Of a DNA stretch of 47,689 nt, positions 29,165 to 38,065 are shown piece after piece. A program made the translations under genes and the position numbers. The stretch's first letter is position 1. Each line of letters starts with the position of its first letter. Source of the DNA: Methylophaga sp. UBA2689 (lineage in GTDB: Bacteria > Pseudomonadota > Gammaproteobacteria > Nitrosococcales > Methylophagaceae); contig DELT01000057.1 of assembly GCA_002354555.1 (NCBI GenBank), forward strand, positions 27,532 to 75,220. Direction: 5' to 3'. The notes beneath the pieces are model-generated. The model saw only the letters and a list, made by a program, of their open reading frames with translations, was not told the origin of the DNA and searched no databases.

Positions 29165-30547
29165 ATGATGAATCTCAGACTACAGCTTTTCTTTAGAATC
29201 ATGCTGATAGGCTTTGTCTGTCTGGTCGTTAGTGCTGGGTATGTGCTTTATCAGACCGATCAACAAGCCAAAATGGAAGCCGATCTGACTGCTTTGCGTA
29301 TTGAAAAGCAACTGACTCAGCAGTTACTGAAAATGTTTTCTCGTTATGATTACTCGGTTGCATTCCCCGATACCAATATTTTGCAGCAACTGAATGGCGT
29401 ACCAGGCTCGTGTGTTCAGTTTTTATCACGCACGGAAAGCCGTCGTCGTAGTTTGTGTAATGAAGTTGTTCATGATGAAACACGTTGGCCTCAATGGTTT
29501 GGTGAAGTATATCAACAGCTTTTTCAACCAAACTATGAATCCAGTCGGCGGTTTTCTTTTAATGCCATCACCTATGGCAACATTATTGTTTCGCTGAATA
29601 TGGAAACCGAGATTGCCCGTGCCTGGAGTAACCTGCGTGCAGTGTTCGGTATTTTATCGGTCAGTATTCTGGCTGTATCGTTGTTGGTGTTTATGACCAT
29701 TCACCGGATGCTGCGCCCGGCACAGCTTATCGTTCATGGTCTGGAAAAAATGCGCCAGGGCGAGTTGCAGACCCGTATTCCCAGTTTTGAAATAGGCGAA
29801 TGGCGGCGTACCAGTGAAGCAATCAATGCGCTGGCCTCCACCCAACAACAGATTATGGATGAGAACCGCCAACTCGCACTGAAATTGATCAATGCACAGG
29901 AAGAAGAACATCGTTTTATCAGTCGAGAACTACATGATGAGTTCGGTCAGTGTCTTGCAGGTATTAATGCATTAACCACTTCTATCAGTCAGACTGCGCG
30001 TAAGGATTGTCCTTCAATTATCAGTGAAACCGAGGGTATCAGTCATATAACAGCCCATATGATGTCAGCTTTGCGTGGATTATTAACCCGTTTACGTCCA
30101 GCAGATGTCGATGAGCTGGGACTAACAAGAAGTCTGGAAAAACTGATAAAAAGCTGGAATCAGCGCACTGGTGGAGAAACCCGATTTAATCTTCAAATAG
30201 ACGATGGAGTTGATTCCTTGCCAGAGCCCTTACCGGTCAATCTCTATCGGATTGTGCAGGAAGCACTGACCAATATTGCCAAGCATGCAGATGCCAGTGA
30301 AGCCAACATCCAATTGAAATATGTTCATCAAAATCAATTAACCCTGCAGGTTGAGGATAATGGCCAAGCCAAACGTGACAGCTTCAATCAACAGATGGGC
30401 GTAGGGTTATTGGGAATATCGGAACGCGTTAATGCTTTGGGCGGTAAAATTACCATGGATATCCAGAGCAAGGGCGGGTTGAAACTGCTAATCAATTTAC
30501 CGGTTAATCCATCACCTGCATCGACAACGGAGCAACTCCATGTCTGA
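29165..30547 (+). CDS. NarX/DegS-type sensor histidine kinase, divergent from mxaR
   Basis: A 460-residue membrane kinase. One helix lies at about 8-29, then a periplasmic domain of roughly 130 residues containing two Cys (83 and 98), and a second helix (160-179). A HAMP domain (181-232) precedes the HisKA_3 dimerisation domain with phospho-acceptor His257 in FISRELHDEFGQ. The HATPase_c domain shows RIVQEALTNIAKHA and EDNGQ. I start at the ATG at 29165; a TTG at 29114 is in frame but only adds a poorly hydrophobic leader. The gene overlaps the regulator gene by eight bases. By position it is a candidate sensor for methanol or for C1 growth, but the ligand is not known. Confidence 0.9.
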   Translation: MMNLRLQLFFRIMLIGFVCLVVSAGYVLYQTDQQAKMEADLTALRIEKQLTQQLLKMFSRYDYSVAFPDTNILQQLNGVPGSCVQFLSRTESRRRSLCNEVVHDETRWPQWFGEVYQQLFQPNYESSRRFSFNAITYGNIIVSLNMETEIARAWSNLRAVFGILSVSILAVSLLVFMTIHRMLRPAQLIVHGLEKMRQGELQTRIPSFEIGEWRRTSEAINALASTQQQIMDENRQLALKLINAQEEEHRFISRELHDEFGQCLAGINALTTSISQTARKDCPSIISETEGISHITAHMMSALRGLLTRLRPADVDELGLTRSLEKLIKSWNQRTGGETRFNLQIDDGVDSLPEPLPVNLYRIVQEALTNIAKHADASEANIQLKYVHQNQLTLQVEDNGQAKRDSFNQQMGVGLLGISERVNALGGKITMDIQSKGGLKLLINLPVNPSPASTTEQLHV

Positions 30548-31208
30548 AAAATCGATTCAAATTCTGTTGGTCGATGACCATGCTATTGTGCGTGAAGGTT
30601 ATCGCTCGTTATTACAAAAACAACCCAATTTAACCGTAATAGCGGATGCCCGTGATGCTGCCGAAGCCTATCAGAATTACAAAACCTTCCAGCCAGATGT
30701 GGTTATTATGGATATATCCATGCCAGGACAAAGTGGTCTGGAAGCCATTTCACGCATCAGACAATATGATGGTCAGGCACGTATTCTGGTGTTTAGCATG
30801 CATCAGAACCCCAGCTTTGCATTACAAGCGATTCGAGCTGGTGCGCTGGGTTATGTCACCAAAAGCAGCGATCCGACCTTATTGATACACGGAATTTATC
30901 AGGTGTATGAAAACAAACTCAGTCTCAGTCCCGATGTGGCTCAGGCACTGGCCGTAGAAAAACTGGGTCAGGACAAAGCCAGGCTGGATGATTTAACGGT
31001 CAGGGAGTTTGAAATTTTGCGTTTATTATTGGAAGCCAAGAATAACCAACAGATAGCTGACATTCTGAATATCAGTCCGAAAACTGTCTCAAATTCGCAT
31101 TACATTATTAAACGCAAACTTGAGGTGAACTCAGATATCGAACTCACTCGCCTCGCCATTCGCATGAAGTTGTTGAACCTGCGCGACTTAATTGACGAGG
31201 CGGAATGA
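30540..31208 (+). CDS. NarL/FixJ-family response regulator (MxaB-like by context)
   Basis: A 222-residue regulator with a receiver domain and a LuxR-type helix-turn-helix. Phospho-acceptor Asp58 lies in VVIMDISMPG, acidic pocket Asp12-Asp13 in LLVDDHAIVREGY, and the Lys switch in GYVTKSS. The DNA-binding domain at about 150-210 reads LTVREFEILRLLLEAKNNQQIA and ISPKTVSNSHY. GGAG is eight bases before the ATG. Adjacent to the mxa cluster, it may play the MxaB role of activating methanol dehydrogenase genes; this is inference from position and family. Confidence 0.9.
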   Translation: MSEKSIQILLVDDHAIVREGYRSLLQKQPNLTVIADARDAAEAYQNYKTFQPDVVIMDISMPGQSGLEAISRIRQYDGQARILVFSMHQNPSFALQAIRAGALGYVTKSSDPTLLIHGIYQVYENKLSLSPDVAQALAVEKLGQDKARLDDLTVREFEILRLLLEAKNNQQIADILNISPKTVSNSHYIIKRKLEVNSDIELTRLAIRMKLLNLRDLIDEAE

Positions 31209-31231
31209 ACTCTGATTAACAGAAAACAGGG

Positions 31232-32803
31232 TTAAGCTGCTTTATCCTTGTCATCAAATTCATTACGAATAAGATAATCAAAAGCACCCAGGGCCGCTCT
31301 GGCACCCTCGCCCATTGCCATAATGATCTGTTTGTATGGAATGGTCGTTACATCACCGGCAGCAAAGACGCCGGGCATTGAGGTGGCTCCGTGAGAATCA
31401 ATTTCAATCTCACCGTATTTGCTCAATGTGAGTGTGTCTTTTAACCAGTCGGTGTTGGGCAACAAACCAATCTGCACAAACACACCAGCCAGCTCAACAT
31501 GATGCGATTCCTCAGTCGCACGATCTTTATAATTAAGACCGTTCACTTTCTTGCCATCGCCAGTAATTTCGGTGGTCTGCGCACCAATAATTACCGTTAC
31601 ATTATTCAGACTGTGCAGTTTTTTCTGCAATACCGCATCAGCTTTCAGTTGATCGGCATATTCCAGCAAGGTTACATGTCCAACAATACCTGCCAGATCA
31701 ATTGCGGCTTCGACACCGGAATTGCCGCCGCCAATTACCGCAACATGTTTGCCTTTGAATAACGGTCCATCACAGTGGGGGCAATAGGCAACGCCATGAC
31801 CACGGTATTCTGCTTCACCCTGCACGCCCAGTTCACGCCAGCGGGCACCGGTCGCAATGATGATTGACTTGCTGGTCAGTGTGGCACCACTTTCCAATTC
31901 CACTTCAAGCATTTTGCCTTTCTGACTTAATTTGTTAGCGCGCTGTAACTTCATCACGTCTACTTCATATTCTTTGACGTGTTCTTCAAGTGCGGCGACC
32001 AATTTTGGCCCTTCGGTCTCTTTGACTGAAATAAAGTTTTCAATCGCCAGCGTATCCATCACCTGCCCACCAAAACGTTCAGCCACAATACCGGTACGAA
32101 TACCTTTACGTGATGCATAAATTGATGCAGAAGCCCCTGCAGGACCACCACCAATAATTAATACATCATAAGGGTCACGCTGACTGATTTTTTCTGCTTC
32201 ACGTTTAATGGCACCCGTATCCAATTTGCCAATAATTTCTGTCAGGCTCATACGTCCCTGACCGAAGACCTCACCATTCATGTAAACAGTCGGCACTGCC
32301 ATAATTTGGCGTGCTTCGACTTCTTCCGGATACAACGCGCCATCGATCATAGTGTGATGAATATTTGGATTCAACACCGCCATCAGATTAAGCGCCTGTA
32401 CCACTTCAGGACAGTTCTGGCATGAAAGTGAAATATAGGTTTCAAATACAAACTCGCCGTCAAGCTGTTTGATTTGTTCAATCACTTCAGGCTCAGTCTT
32501 CATCGGATGCCCACCAGTGTGCAACAATGCCAAAACCAATGAGGTAAACTCATGGCCCATTGGGATTCCGGCAAAACGGATTTGCTCCTGGCCCTCAGGC
32601 TGTTTAATTCGGAATGAAGGTTTACGTGCATCATTATCGGCATCAGAAAAGCTGACTTTGTCTGACATATCAGCAATTTCCACCAGCAACTCACGCATTT
32701 CCAGAGATTTCTTGCCATCATCCAGTGACGCAATGATCTCAACCGGGCGTTGCAGATTCTGCAGATAAGTTTTTAATTGTGCAGCAATATTAGCATCCAA
32801 CAT
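31232..32803 (-). CDS. ahpF: Alkyl hydroperoxide reductase subunit F
   Basis: AhpF is the NADH-dependent flavoprotein that reduces AhpC. The 523-residue protein has the N-terminal tandem thioredoxin-like domain with CxxC at Cys128 and Cys131 (LSCQNCPEV). The thioredoxin-reductase-like part carries FAD-binding [15 protein letters not shown], the second redox pair Cys341/Cys344 (AYCPHCDGP), NADH-binding VIGGGNSG, and [15 protein letters not shown]. It is 139 bases downstream of ahpC, with a GC-rich hairpin in the gap. It converges on the response regulator gene with only 23 bases between, and no clear terminator. Confidence 0.96.
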   Translation of the reverse strand: MLDANIAAQLKTYLQNLQRPVEIIASLDDGKKSLEMRELLVEIADMSDKVSFSDADNDARKPSFRIKQPEGQEQIRFAGIPMGHEFTSLVLALLHTGGHPMKTEPEVIEQIKQLDGEFVFETYISLSCQNCPEVVQALNLMAVLNPNIHHTMIDGALYPEEVEARQIMAVPTVYMNGEVFGQGRMSLTEIIGKLDTGAIKREAEKISQRDPYDVLIIGGGPAGASASIYASRKGIRTGIVAERFGGQVMDTLAIENFISVKETEGPKLVAALEEHVKEYEVDVMKLQRANKLSQKGKMLEVELESGATLTSKSIIIATGARWRELGVQGEAEYRGHGVAYCPHCDGPLFKGKHVAVIGGGNSGVEAAIDLAGIVGHVTLLEYADQLKADAVLQKKLHSLNNVTVIIGAQTTEITGDGKKVNGLNYKDRATEESHHVELAGVFVQIGLLPNTDWLKDTLTLSKYGEIEIDSHGATSMPGVFAAGDVTTIPYKQIIMAMGEGARAALGAFDYLIRNEFDDKDKAA

Positions 32804-32846
32804 AAGGCACCTGCCTGTCTAAAATTCTATAAAGTATTTGGGTGAT

Positions 32847-32868
32847 GTCCGGACCGGTCGGCCCGGAC
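32847..32868. other. GC-rich hairpin between ahpC and ahpF
   Basis: GTCCGGACCG and CGGCCCGGAC pair with one mismatch around a two-base turn. There is no T-run on the minus strand, so a processing or stabilising element that keeps ahpC mRNA above ahpF is more plausible than full termination. Confidence 0.45.
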
Positions 32869-32942
32869 ACACTGATCCAACGGATCAAGAATTTCGTGAG
32901 AAGTTGTCGTAAAATTAAACGAAAACTTGCTTCAGATTTTCT

Positions 32943-33509
32943 TTAGATTTTGCCAACCAGATCCAGAGATGGAGACAAGGTTTCTTCACCTGGCTGCCAT
33001 GAAGCTGGGCATACTTCACCATCATGTGAGGCAACATACTGAGCTGCCTGGATTTTACGAACCAGTTCTTTTGCACTACGGCCGATCCCCAGATCGTGAA
33101 CTTCAGACACTTTGATCACACCTTCTGGGTCGATAACAAATGTGCCGCGCAGTGCCAGACCTTCTTCTTCAATCATGACTTCAAAGTTACGGCTGATAGC
33201 ACCGGTTGCATCACCAAGCATTGGGAAGTTGATTTTCTTGATGGTTTCAGAAGCATCGTGCCATGCTTTGTGTGTGAAGTGGGTATCAGTGGATACTGAA
33301 TAAACTTCAACGCCCATTTCCTGCAGTTTTGCGTAATGGTCAGCCAAGTCACCCAGTTCAGTCGGGCAAACAAAGGTGAAATCAGCTGGGTAAAAGAATA
33401 CTACTGACCATTTACCTTTCAAATCAGCATCAGTAACAGGTATGAATTCGCCTTTGTGAAATGCAGTGGTTTTAAATGGTTTAACGGTTGTATTAATCAA
33501 AGTCGACAT
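32943..33509 (-). CDS. ahpC: Alkyl hydroperoxide reductase subunit C (peroxiredoxin)
   Basis: AhpC is a typical 2-Cys peroxiredoxin of 188 residues that removes H2O2 and organic peroxides. The peroxidatic Cys48 lies in [15 protein letters not shown], and the resolving Cys167 in [21 protein letters not shown] precedes the ATG, and a good sigma-70 type promoter lies at 33548-33576. It is transcribed ahead of ahpF. Confidence 0.97.
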   Translation of the reverse strand: MSTLINTTVKPFKTTAFHKGEFIPVTDADLKGKWSVVFFYPADFTFVCPTELGDLADHYAKLQEMGVEVYSVSTDTHFTHKAWHDASETIKKINFPMLGDATGAISRNFEVMIEEEGLALRGTFVIDPEGVIKVSEVHDLGIGRSAKELVRKIQAAQYVASHDGEVCPASWQPGEETLSPSLDLVGKI

Positions 33510-33547
33510 GGTCTACTCCTTGTTGATTGTCAAAAGCGACAATGTTT

Positions 33548-33576
33548 ATTCTATGGTTCGATGATGCAACGGTCAA
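33548..33576 (-). promoter_or_regulatory. Sigma-70-like promoter of ahpC
   Basis: On the minus strand TTGACC (33571-33576) and TAGAAT (33548-33553) are separated by exactly 17 bases, 39 bases upstream of the ahpC ATG. No certain OxyR site was recognised. Confidence 0.6.
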
Positions 33577-33631
33577 ACAACTTAATTCTATTAATATAAT
33601 CGGATTAAACGATTGCTATACAGCCTGAATG

Positions 33632-33668
33632 AAAAAAGCCCCTGAAGCTAAGCTTCAGAGGCTTTTAA
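33632..33668. terminator. Bidirectional terminator between pqqA and ahpC
   Basis: A-rich/T-rich flanks surround arms AAAGCCCCTGAAGCT and AGCTTCAGAGGCTTT, with one mismatch. The structure starts 19 bases after the pqqA stop on the minus strand, so the pqqA transcript should end here. Confidence 0.85.
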
Positions 33669-33686
33669 AGTACATTTGAACCGATA

Positions 33687-33758
33687 TTAACGGTTGCAGA
33701 TGTACATTGTTACTTCAAAACCGAAACGCATATCTGAATATTCTGGTTTAGTCCACAT
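33687..33758 (-). CDS. pqqA: PQQ precursor peptide PqqA
   Basis: A 23-residue ribosomal peptide: start MWTKPEYSDMRFGF, end EVTMYICNR. The Glu15 and Tyr19 of the EVTMY core are the two residues that PqqE/PqqD machinery joins to make pyrroloquinoline quinone, the cofactor of MxaF methanol dehydrogenase. GGAG lies six bases before the ATG (GGAGAAATGATT context). A strong terminator follows directly, so the peptide is produced from its own short transcript. No pqqB, C, D or E gene is in the window. The unusual residue is Cys21 near the C-terminus, where Ala or similar is common. Confidence 0.93.
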   Translation of the reverse strand: MWTKPEYSDMRFGFEVTMYICNR

Positions 33759-33871
33759 AATCATTTCTCCATTCTATTTTAAGGGTATCGCTATCCGTTT
33801 TTTCTGGATAACGTGGTGAAGATATTACGCCGCAATATAAAGAAAACTATCAGGCATAAACTTGATCGGAC

Positions 33872-35176
33872 TCAGGATTTTACTGATTCATCCAACTTAT
33901 TCACGATAGACTTTATTGCGGTAGTCAACGTGGTTAACTGCTCCGAGGTAATGATATAAGGCGGCATGACATAAATCATCGAGCGAAATGGTCTTATCCA
34001 TACGCCCTGTTCCACAATAAATCCTGGCAGCCAGTCCATAAATTTATCCAAAGGCTGATTCAGCTCTACCACCCCAATCGCACCTTTAATCCGAACATCT
34101 TTAACCAGTGAGTGAGAAGATAGTTCATTCAGCTCATTCCTAAGCTGAGCTTCAATTGCCCGTACACTTTGTTGCCAGTTTGATTCAAGTAATACATCAA
34201 TACTTTCACAGGCTACGCGACATGCCAACGGGTTACCCATAAAGGTTGGGCCATGCATCAATACGCCCTGTCCGTCGGCTGAGATCCCTTGCGCCACTCT
34301 GGTTTGGCATAGAGTAGCCGCCAATGTCATGTACCCCCCTGTCAGTGCTTTACCCAGGCATAAAATATCTGGCACGACACCAGCGGTCTCGTAAGCGAAC
34401 AGATCGCCGGTCCGGCCAAAACCGGTGGCTATTTCATCAAAAATCAGCAACACATTATGCTTATCACACAAAGTCCGAAGCTCACGCAGATATTGCGGAC
34501 AATAAAAACGCATTCCCCCAGCGCCCTGAACCAACGGCTCCACAATCACGGCCGCCAGTTGTTCATGATTGGCTTCAATTAACGCACGCATTTCTGCAAT
34601 ATCACTGTCCTGCCAGTCAACATCGTCACGACAGGTGGGTGCTGGAGCAAACAGATGTTGTGGAAGTACTTTGGCAAACTGGGAATGCATGCCATTAACC
34701 GGATCGCAAACCGCCATTGCTCCAAAGGTATCACCGTGATAACCGCTTCTTAGAGAAAGCAGTTTCTGTTTCTCCGTTTTACCTTGTGCAAACCAGTATT
34801 GAATCGCCATTTTAATAGCGACTTCGACTGACACCGAGCCGGAATCTGCCAGGAAGACATATTGCAGGGCATCATCGGTGATATCGATTAAACGTCGTGC
34901 CAGACTAACGGCCGGATCATGCGTCAAGCCGCCAAACATCACATGCGACATTTTATCGAGCTGATCTTTAGCTGCGGCATTGAGGCGTGGATGCCCATAA
35001 CCATGAATAGCTGACCACCAAGAGGACATACCATCAATGATTTCCTGACCATCAGCCAGTGTTAAATAGACGCCTTTTGCCGAAACAACTTCATGTAAAA
35101 GCGGCGGATTTTCCACGCTACTATAGGGATGCCACAAATGCTGTGCATCAAATTGCAGATTGCTTAGTTCGGTCAT
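33872..35176 (-). CDS. bioA: Adenosylmethionine-8-amino-7-oxononanoate aminotransferase
   Basis: BioA transaminates KAPA to DAPA in biotin synthesis, using S-adenosylmethionine as amino donor. From MTELSNLQFDAQHLWHPYSS it is 434 residues, as expected. WWSAIHGYGHP, SGSVSVEVAIKMA, SLRSGYHGDTFGAM, LIFDEIATGFGRTG and the PLP-Lys region CLGKALTGGYM are present. An upstream ATG (35245) is in frame, but that segment contains the terminator of the isc operon, so it is rejected. No other bio gene is adjacent. Confidence 0.95.
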   Translation of the reverse strand: MTELSNLQFDAQHLWHPYSSVENPPLLHEVVSAKGVYLTLADGQEIIDGMSSWWSAIHGYGHPRLNAAAKDQLDKMSHVMFGGLTHDPAVSLARRLIDITDDALQYVFLADSGSVSVEVAIKMAIQYWFAQGKTEKQKLLSLRSGYHGDTFGAMAVCDPVNGMHSQFAKVLPQHLFAPAPTCRDDVDWQDSDIAEMRALIEANHEQLAAVIVEPLVQGAGGMRFYCPQYLRELRTLCDKHNVLLIFDEIATGFGRTGDLFAYETAGVVPDILCLGKALTGGYMTLAATLCQTRVAQGISADGQGVLMHGPTFMGNPLACRVACESIDVLLESNWQQSVRAIEAQLRNELNELSSHSLVKDVRIKGAIGVVELNQPLDKFMDWLPGFIVEQGVWIRPFRSMIYVMPPYIITSEQLTTLTTAIKSIVNKLDESVKS

Positions 35177-35208
35177 GGTCGGAATTAAATCACGCTTAAT
35201 GGTGGGAT

Positions 35209-35239
35209 AAAACAAAACTGCCCGTACTTGACGGGCAGT
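35209..35239 (-). terminator. Terminator of the iscR-iscS-iscA operon
   Basis: On the minus strand perfect arms ACTGCCCGT and ACGGGCAGT with a five-base loop are followed by TTTGTTTT. It lies 25 bases after the iscA-type stop and 33 bases before the bioA ATG. Confidence 0.82.
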
Positions 35240-35263
35240 ATTCATTATAAAAAATTAATCGTT

Positions 35264-35596
35264 TTATTTTGTTACGCTGAAGCTCTCACCACAGCCACAT
35301 TCAGAGGTGACATTCGGATTTATGAATTTAAAGCTCTGGTTCAGTCCTTCCTTAACAAAGTCCAAAATCATGCCTTCCAACAATGGCAGGTTGTCTTTAT
35401 CTACCACGACTTTGACATCGTCCTGCTCAATAATCATATCGTTAGCCGCAACGCTATCAGCGTAATCAAGGGCATAGCTGTAACCTGAGCAGCCACTTTT
35501 GACTACCCCTATTCGTAAGCCAATGCCACTGTCACGCTTGGCAACCATGTCGCGAACGCGTTTTACTGCTGTTTGTGTCAATGTAATTGTTGTCAT
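35264..35596 (-). CDS. iscA: A-type iron-sulfur carrier (IscA family)
   Basis: A 110-residue HesB/IscA-fold protein that carries iron or nascent clusters to target proteins. The three ligands are Cys36 (in KSGCSGYSY) and Cys100 and Cys102 (in SECGCGESF). FKFINPNV is typical. It follows iscS by four bases and ends the operon. Because iscU is absent next to it, ErpA- or SufA-like use cannot be excluded; the symbol reflects operon position. Confidence 0.87.
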   Translation of the reverse strand: MTTITLTQTAVKRVRDMVAKRDSGIGLRIGVVKSGCSGYSYALDYADSVAANDMIIEQDDVKVVVDKDNLPLLEGMILDFVKEGLNQSFKFINPNVTSECGCGESFSVTK

Positions 35597-35600
35597 TTCA

Positions 35601-36743
35601 TTACCTGTTCATCAAATGGTTAAAACGACTGGCTTCTTTTTCAATTACGACTGCCAGTTGTTCAATTTGTTCTGTAGTATTTTCTAATGAAACACTCACC
35701 CGGACAGCACCTAATGCCGTCATGTCATCTACACCCATGGCTTTAAGCACATGGCTTGGTATTTGTCGTCCAGTCCCACAGGCTGAACCACTGGAAACCG
35801 AAAACCCCTTGCGATCCAGTGACATCAGTAAGGTGTCGGAATCAAACCCCTGTAATGAAAAAAACACTGTATTTGGCAGACGTTCTGTTGACTGTGCAAA
35901 AACCGTAACCCCTGGTATTTCGCGTAATCGAATTTCCAGCAAATCTCTTAATTCACGACAATGATGCTGATAATGGGTTAATTGCTGCTTGGCTTTTTCA
36001 GCCGCTGCACCAAACCCGACTATTGCCGCAACATTCTCAGTACCACTGCGCTTTTCGTGTTCCTGACCACCACCTAATACATATGCAGGCCAGTCCAGTT
36101 TTTTATCAACAATCAGCGCGCCAACGCCTTTTGGACCACCAAATTTATGTGCGGACAGACTCATCATCTGAATCCCAGCAGCCTGAAAATCAATTTCCAA
36201 CTTGCCGGCTGCCTGCACCACATCGCAGTGAAATACAATATCCCGTTGCCTGGTCAGCTCGGTTAACTGAGCTATATTCTGTACTACGCCTGTTTCATTA
36301 TTTGCCCACATCACTGACACCAAACGGGTATCTTCGGTCAGTAAGGTTTCAAATATTTCAACGTTGATCAGTCCATCGGCTTTCACCGGAATGAACAACA
36401 CTTCAAAACCTTGCTGTTGTAATCTTTTGGCAGGTTCAAGCACAGCAGGGTGTTCGGTACTGCCAATTAAAACTCGCCCGGAATCGTACATCTGAGCAAC
36501 GCCACCAATGGCCTGATTATTCGACTCTGTGCCACCACTGGTAAATATAATTTGATCGGTTTCAACATTAACCAAATTAGCGACTTGTTGTCGTGCATGA
36601 TCAATTGCCGCGAGTGTATAACGACCAAAACGATGGCTGCTTGAAGGATTACCCTGTTGCTGTTTTAGATAGGGCAGCATCATATCCAGAACGCCTTCAG
36701 CCAGTCCGGTTCCGGCATTGTGATCTAAATAAGCAAAGGACAT
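35601..36743 (-). CDS. iscS: Cysteine desulfurase (IscS/NifS type)
   Basis: A 380-residue PLP enzyme that takes sulfur from cysteine. The PLP Lys200 lies in SLSAHKFGGPKG, and the persulfide Cys322 in SSGSACGTGRQIPSHVL. TSGGTESNNQAIGG, WANNETGVVQNI and EKRSGTENV are family blocks. It is about 24 residues shorter than E. coli IscS, and its active-site loop resembles NifS rather than the IscS SGSACTSASLEPS form. Encoded between iscR and iscA with short gaps. The IscS/NifS naming is the uncertain part, not the activity. Confidence 0.9.
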   Translation of the reverse strand: MSFAYLDHNAGTGLAEGVLDMMLPYLKQQQGNPSSSHRFGRYTLAAIDHARQQVANLVNVETDQIIFTSGGTESNNQAIGGVAQMYDSGRVLIGSTEHPAVLEPAKRLQQQGFEVLFIPVKADGLINVEIFETLLTEDTRLVSVMWANNETGVVQNIAQLTELTRQRDIVFHCDVVQAAGKLEIDFQAAGIQMMSLSAHKFGGPKGVGALIVDKKLDWPAYVLGGGQEHEKRSGTENVAAIVGFGAAAEKAKQQLTHYQHHCRELRDLLEIRLREIPGVTVFAQSTERLPNTVFFSLQGFDSDTLLMSLDRKGFSVSSGSACGTGRQIPSHVLKAMGVDDMTALGAVRVSVSLENTTEQIEQLAVVIEKEASRFNHLMNR

Positions 36744-36761
36744 AAGACTCAGTAACGAAAA

Positions 36762-37220
36762 TTAAAGCGCATCAAACTTGATGACTTTTTCGCTGTTACC
36801 CCGGTTGTTAAGATTACGTTCGTAGTCATTTACTACATGATGCAAGGTGATACCAGCCAGATAGACTCGAATCTGATCACTCAGACTCTGCCATAATTCA
36901 TGACTGACACATTGCTCATCTGCATGACAATTATGTTTGCCTTGGCATTGCGTGCTATCGACTTTTTCATCAACCGCTGAAATCACATCCAACACGGTAA
37001 TTTCGGTAGCCGCACGGCTTAAACGATAACCACCGCCGGGACCACGAGAACTGCTGACTAACCCCTGTTTACGCAATCTGGCAAATAACTGTTCCAAATA
37101 GGAAAGCGAGATACCCTGACGCTCGGATATATCAGCAAGCGTAATCGCGCCGACACCGTAATTGAGACTTAAATCGAGCATTGCTGTCACAGCATAGCGA
37201 CCCTTCGTCGTTAAGCGCAT
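36762..37220 (-). CDS. iscR: Iron-sulfur cluster regulator IscR
   Basis: IscR is an Rrf2-family repressor that senses cluster supply through a [2Fe-2S] cluster. The 152-residue protein has the N-terminal winged helix ([45 protein letters not shown]). Cluster ligands Cys92, Cys98, Cys104 and His107 fall at exactly the E. coli positions. AGGA precedes the ATG. Two IscR-like boxes lie just upstream, suggesting autoregulation of iscR-iscS-iscA. Confidence 0.96.
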   Translation of the reverse strand: MRLTTKGRYAVTAMLDLSLNYGVGAITLADISERQGISLSYLEQLFARLRKQGLVSSSRGPGGGYRLSRAATEITVLDVISAVDEKVDSTQCQGKHNCHADEQCVSHELWQSLSDQIRVYLAGITLHHVVNDYERNLNNRGNSEKVIKFDAL

Positions 37221-37231
37221 ATTGATTTCCT

Positions 37232-37282
37232 ATCACTGACTATTTTGATAGTTTTCCATACCCGACTATTTTAGTCAACTTT
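37232..37282 (-). promoter_or_regulatory. Tandem IscR type-1-like boxes at the iscR promoter
   Basis: Box 1 (37258-37282) has the core GACTATTTTAGTC with flanks ATACCC and AACTTT, close to the type-1 consensus as known from E. coli (SYYGACTRWWWYAGTCRRS core). Box 2 (37232-37256) is weaker, with the core GACTATTTTGAT. Box 1 overlaps the last codons and the stop of cysE. The arrangement predicts repression of iscR-iscS-iscA by cluster-loaded IscR. Confidence 0.75.
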
Positions 37283-38065
37283 AGCTGAATCCTGATCTTT
37301 ATCCAACTCGCATCCTTCAAGTTCAGGCATAGAAACATCCGGCATTTCGCCGCCTAAACGATGAATTGTCTGGCACATGGCATCCATGCGCTTTTCCATT
37401 AAATGAATATGCTCAATCAATCCATGAATAGCAGATGCCACCGGATCCGGTGTTTGTGTTGAGGTACCGTAAGCATCAAAACCAACCGATTGCGCCAGCT
37501 TTTCCTGGGCTTTTTTGTCGGGGTTCTTCTGACTTCTGACTACACGTCCCGGAATACCAACAACGGTTTCATTCGCTGCAACATCTTTAACCACTACCGC
37601 ATTGGAACCAATACGAGCACCTTCATGAACAGTAATCGGACCTAACACTTTTGCCCCGGCACCCACAACAACATTGTTAGTTAACGTCGGATGGCGTTTA
37701 CCACCTTTCCAGGAGGTGCCCCCCAATGTCACACCATGATAGAGCGTGCAATCATCACCAATTTCGGCGGTTTCACCAATCACTACGCCCATGCCATGGT
37801 CAATAAAAAAGCGTCGACCGATTTTGGCACCCGGATGGATTTCAATGCCAGTCAACCAACGACCGATAGTCGACATAAAACGCGCCAGCCACATCCAGCC
37901 TTTTTTCCATAACCAATGACTGAAACGATGCAGTGTTAATGCATGCACACCCGGATAAGTGGTGACGATCTCAAACACATTGCGCGCCGCAGGATCTCTG
38001 TCAAATACACAGTAGATATCTTCTTTAAAACGCTGCCAGCGGGTCACATGTAATTGATCGTTCAT
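37271..38065 (-). CDS. cysE: Serine O-acetyltransferase
   Basis: CysE acetylates serine, the first step of cysteine synthesis and the supply line of the desulfurase downstream. The 264-residue protein shows a helical N-terminus, then the left-handed beta helix (hexapeptide repeats from about residue 75). The catalytic [17 protein letters not shown] and [12 protein letters not shown] blocks are present. The C-terminal extension after residue 190 is longer than in many homologues. It overlaps the trmJ stop by four bases. Confidence 0.95.
   Translation of the reverse strand: MNDQLHVTRWQRFKEDIYCVFDRDPAARNVFEIVTTYPGVHALTLHRFSHWLWKKGWMWLARFMSTIGRWLTGIEIHPGAKIGRRFFIDHGMGVVIGETAEIGDDCTLYHGVTLGGTSWKGGKRHPTLTNNVVVGAGAKVLGPITVHEGARIGSNAVVVKDVAANETVVGIPGRVVRSQKNPDKKAQEKLAQSVGFDAYGTSTQTPDPVASAIHGLIEHIHLMEKRMDAMCQTIHRLGGEMPDVSMPELEGCELDKDQDSAKVD

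Noticed and set aside
35177-35245. N-terminal extension of BioA by 23 residues from an upstream ATG.
   Set aside because: The segment contains the hairpin and T-run that end the isc operon, it has no ribosome site, and homologues start near the WHPYSS block.
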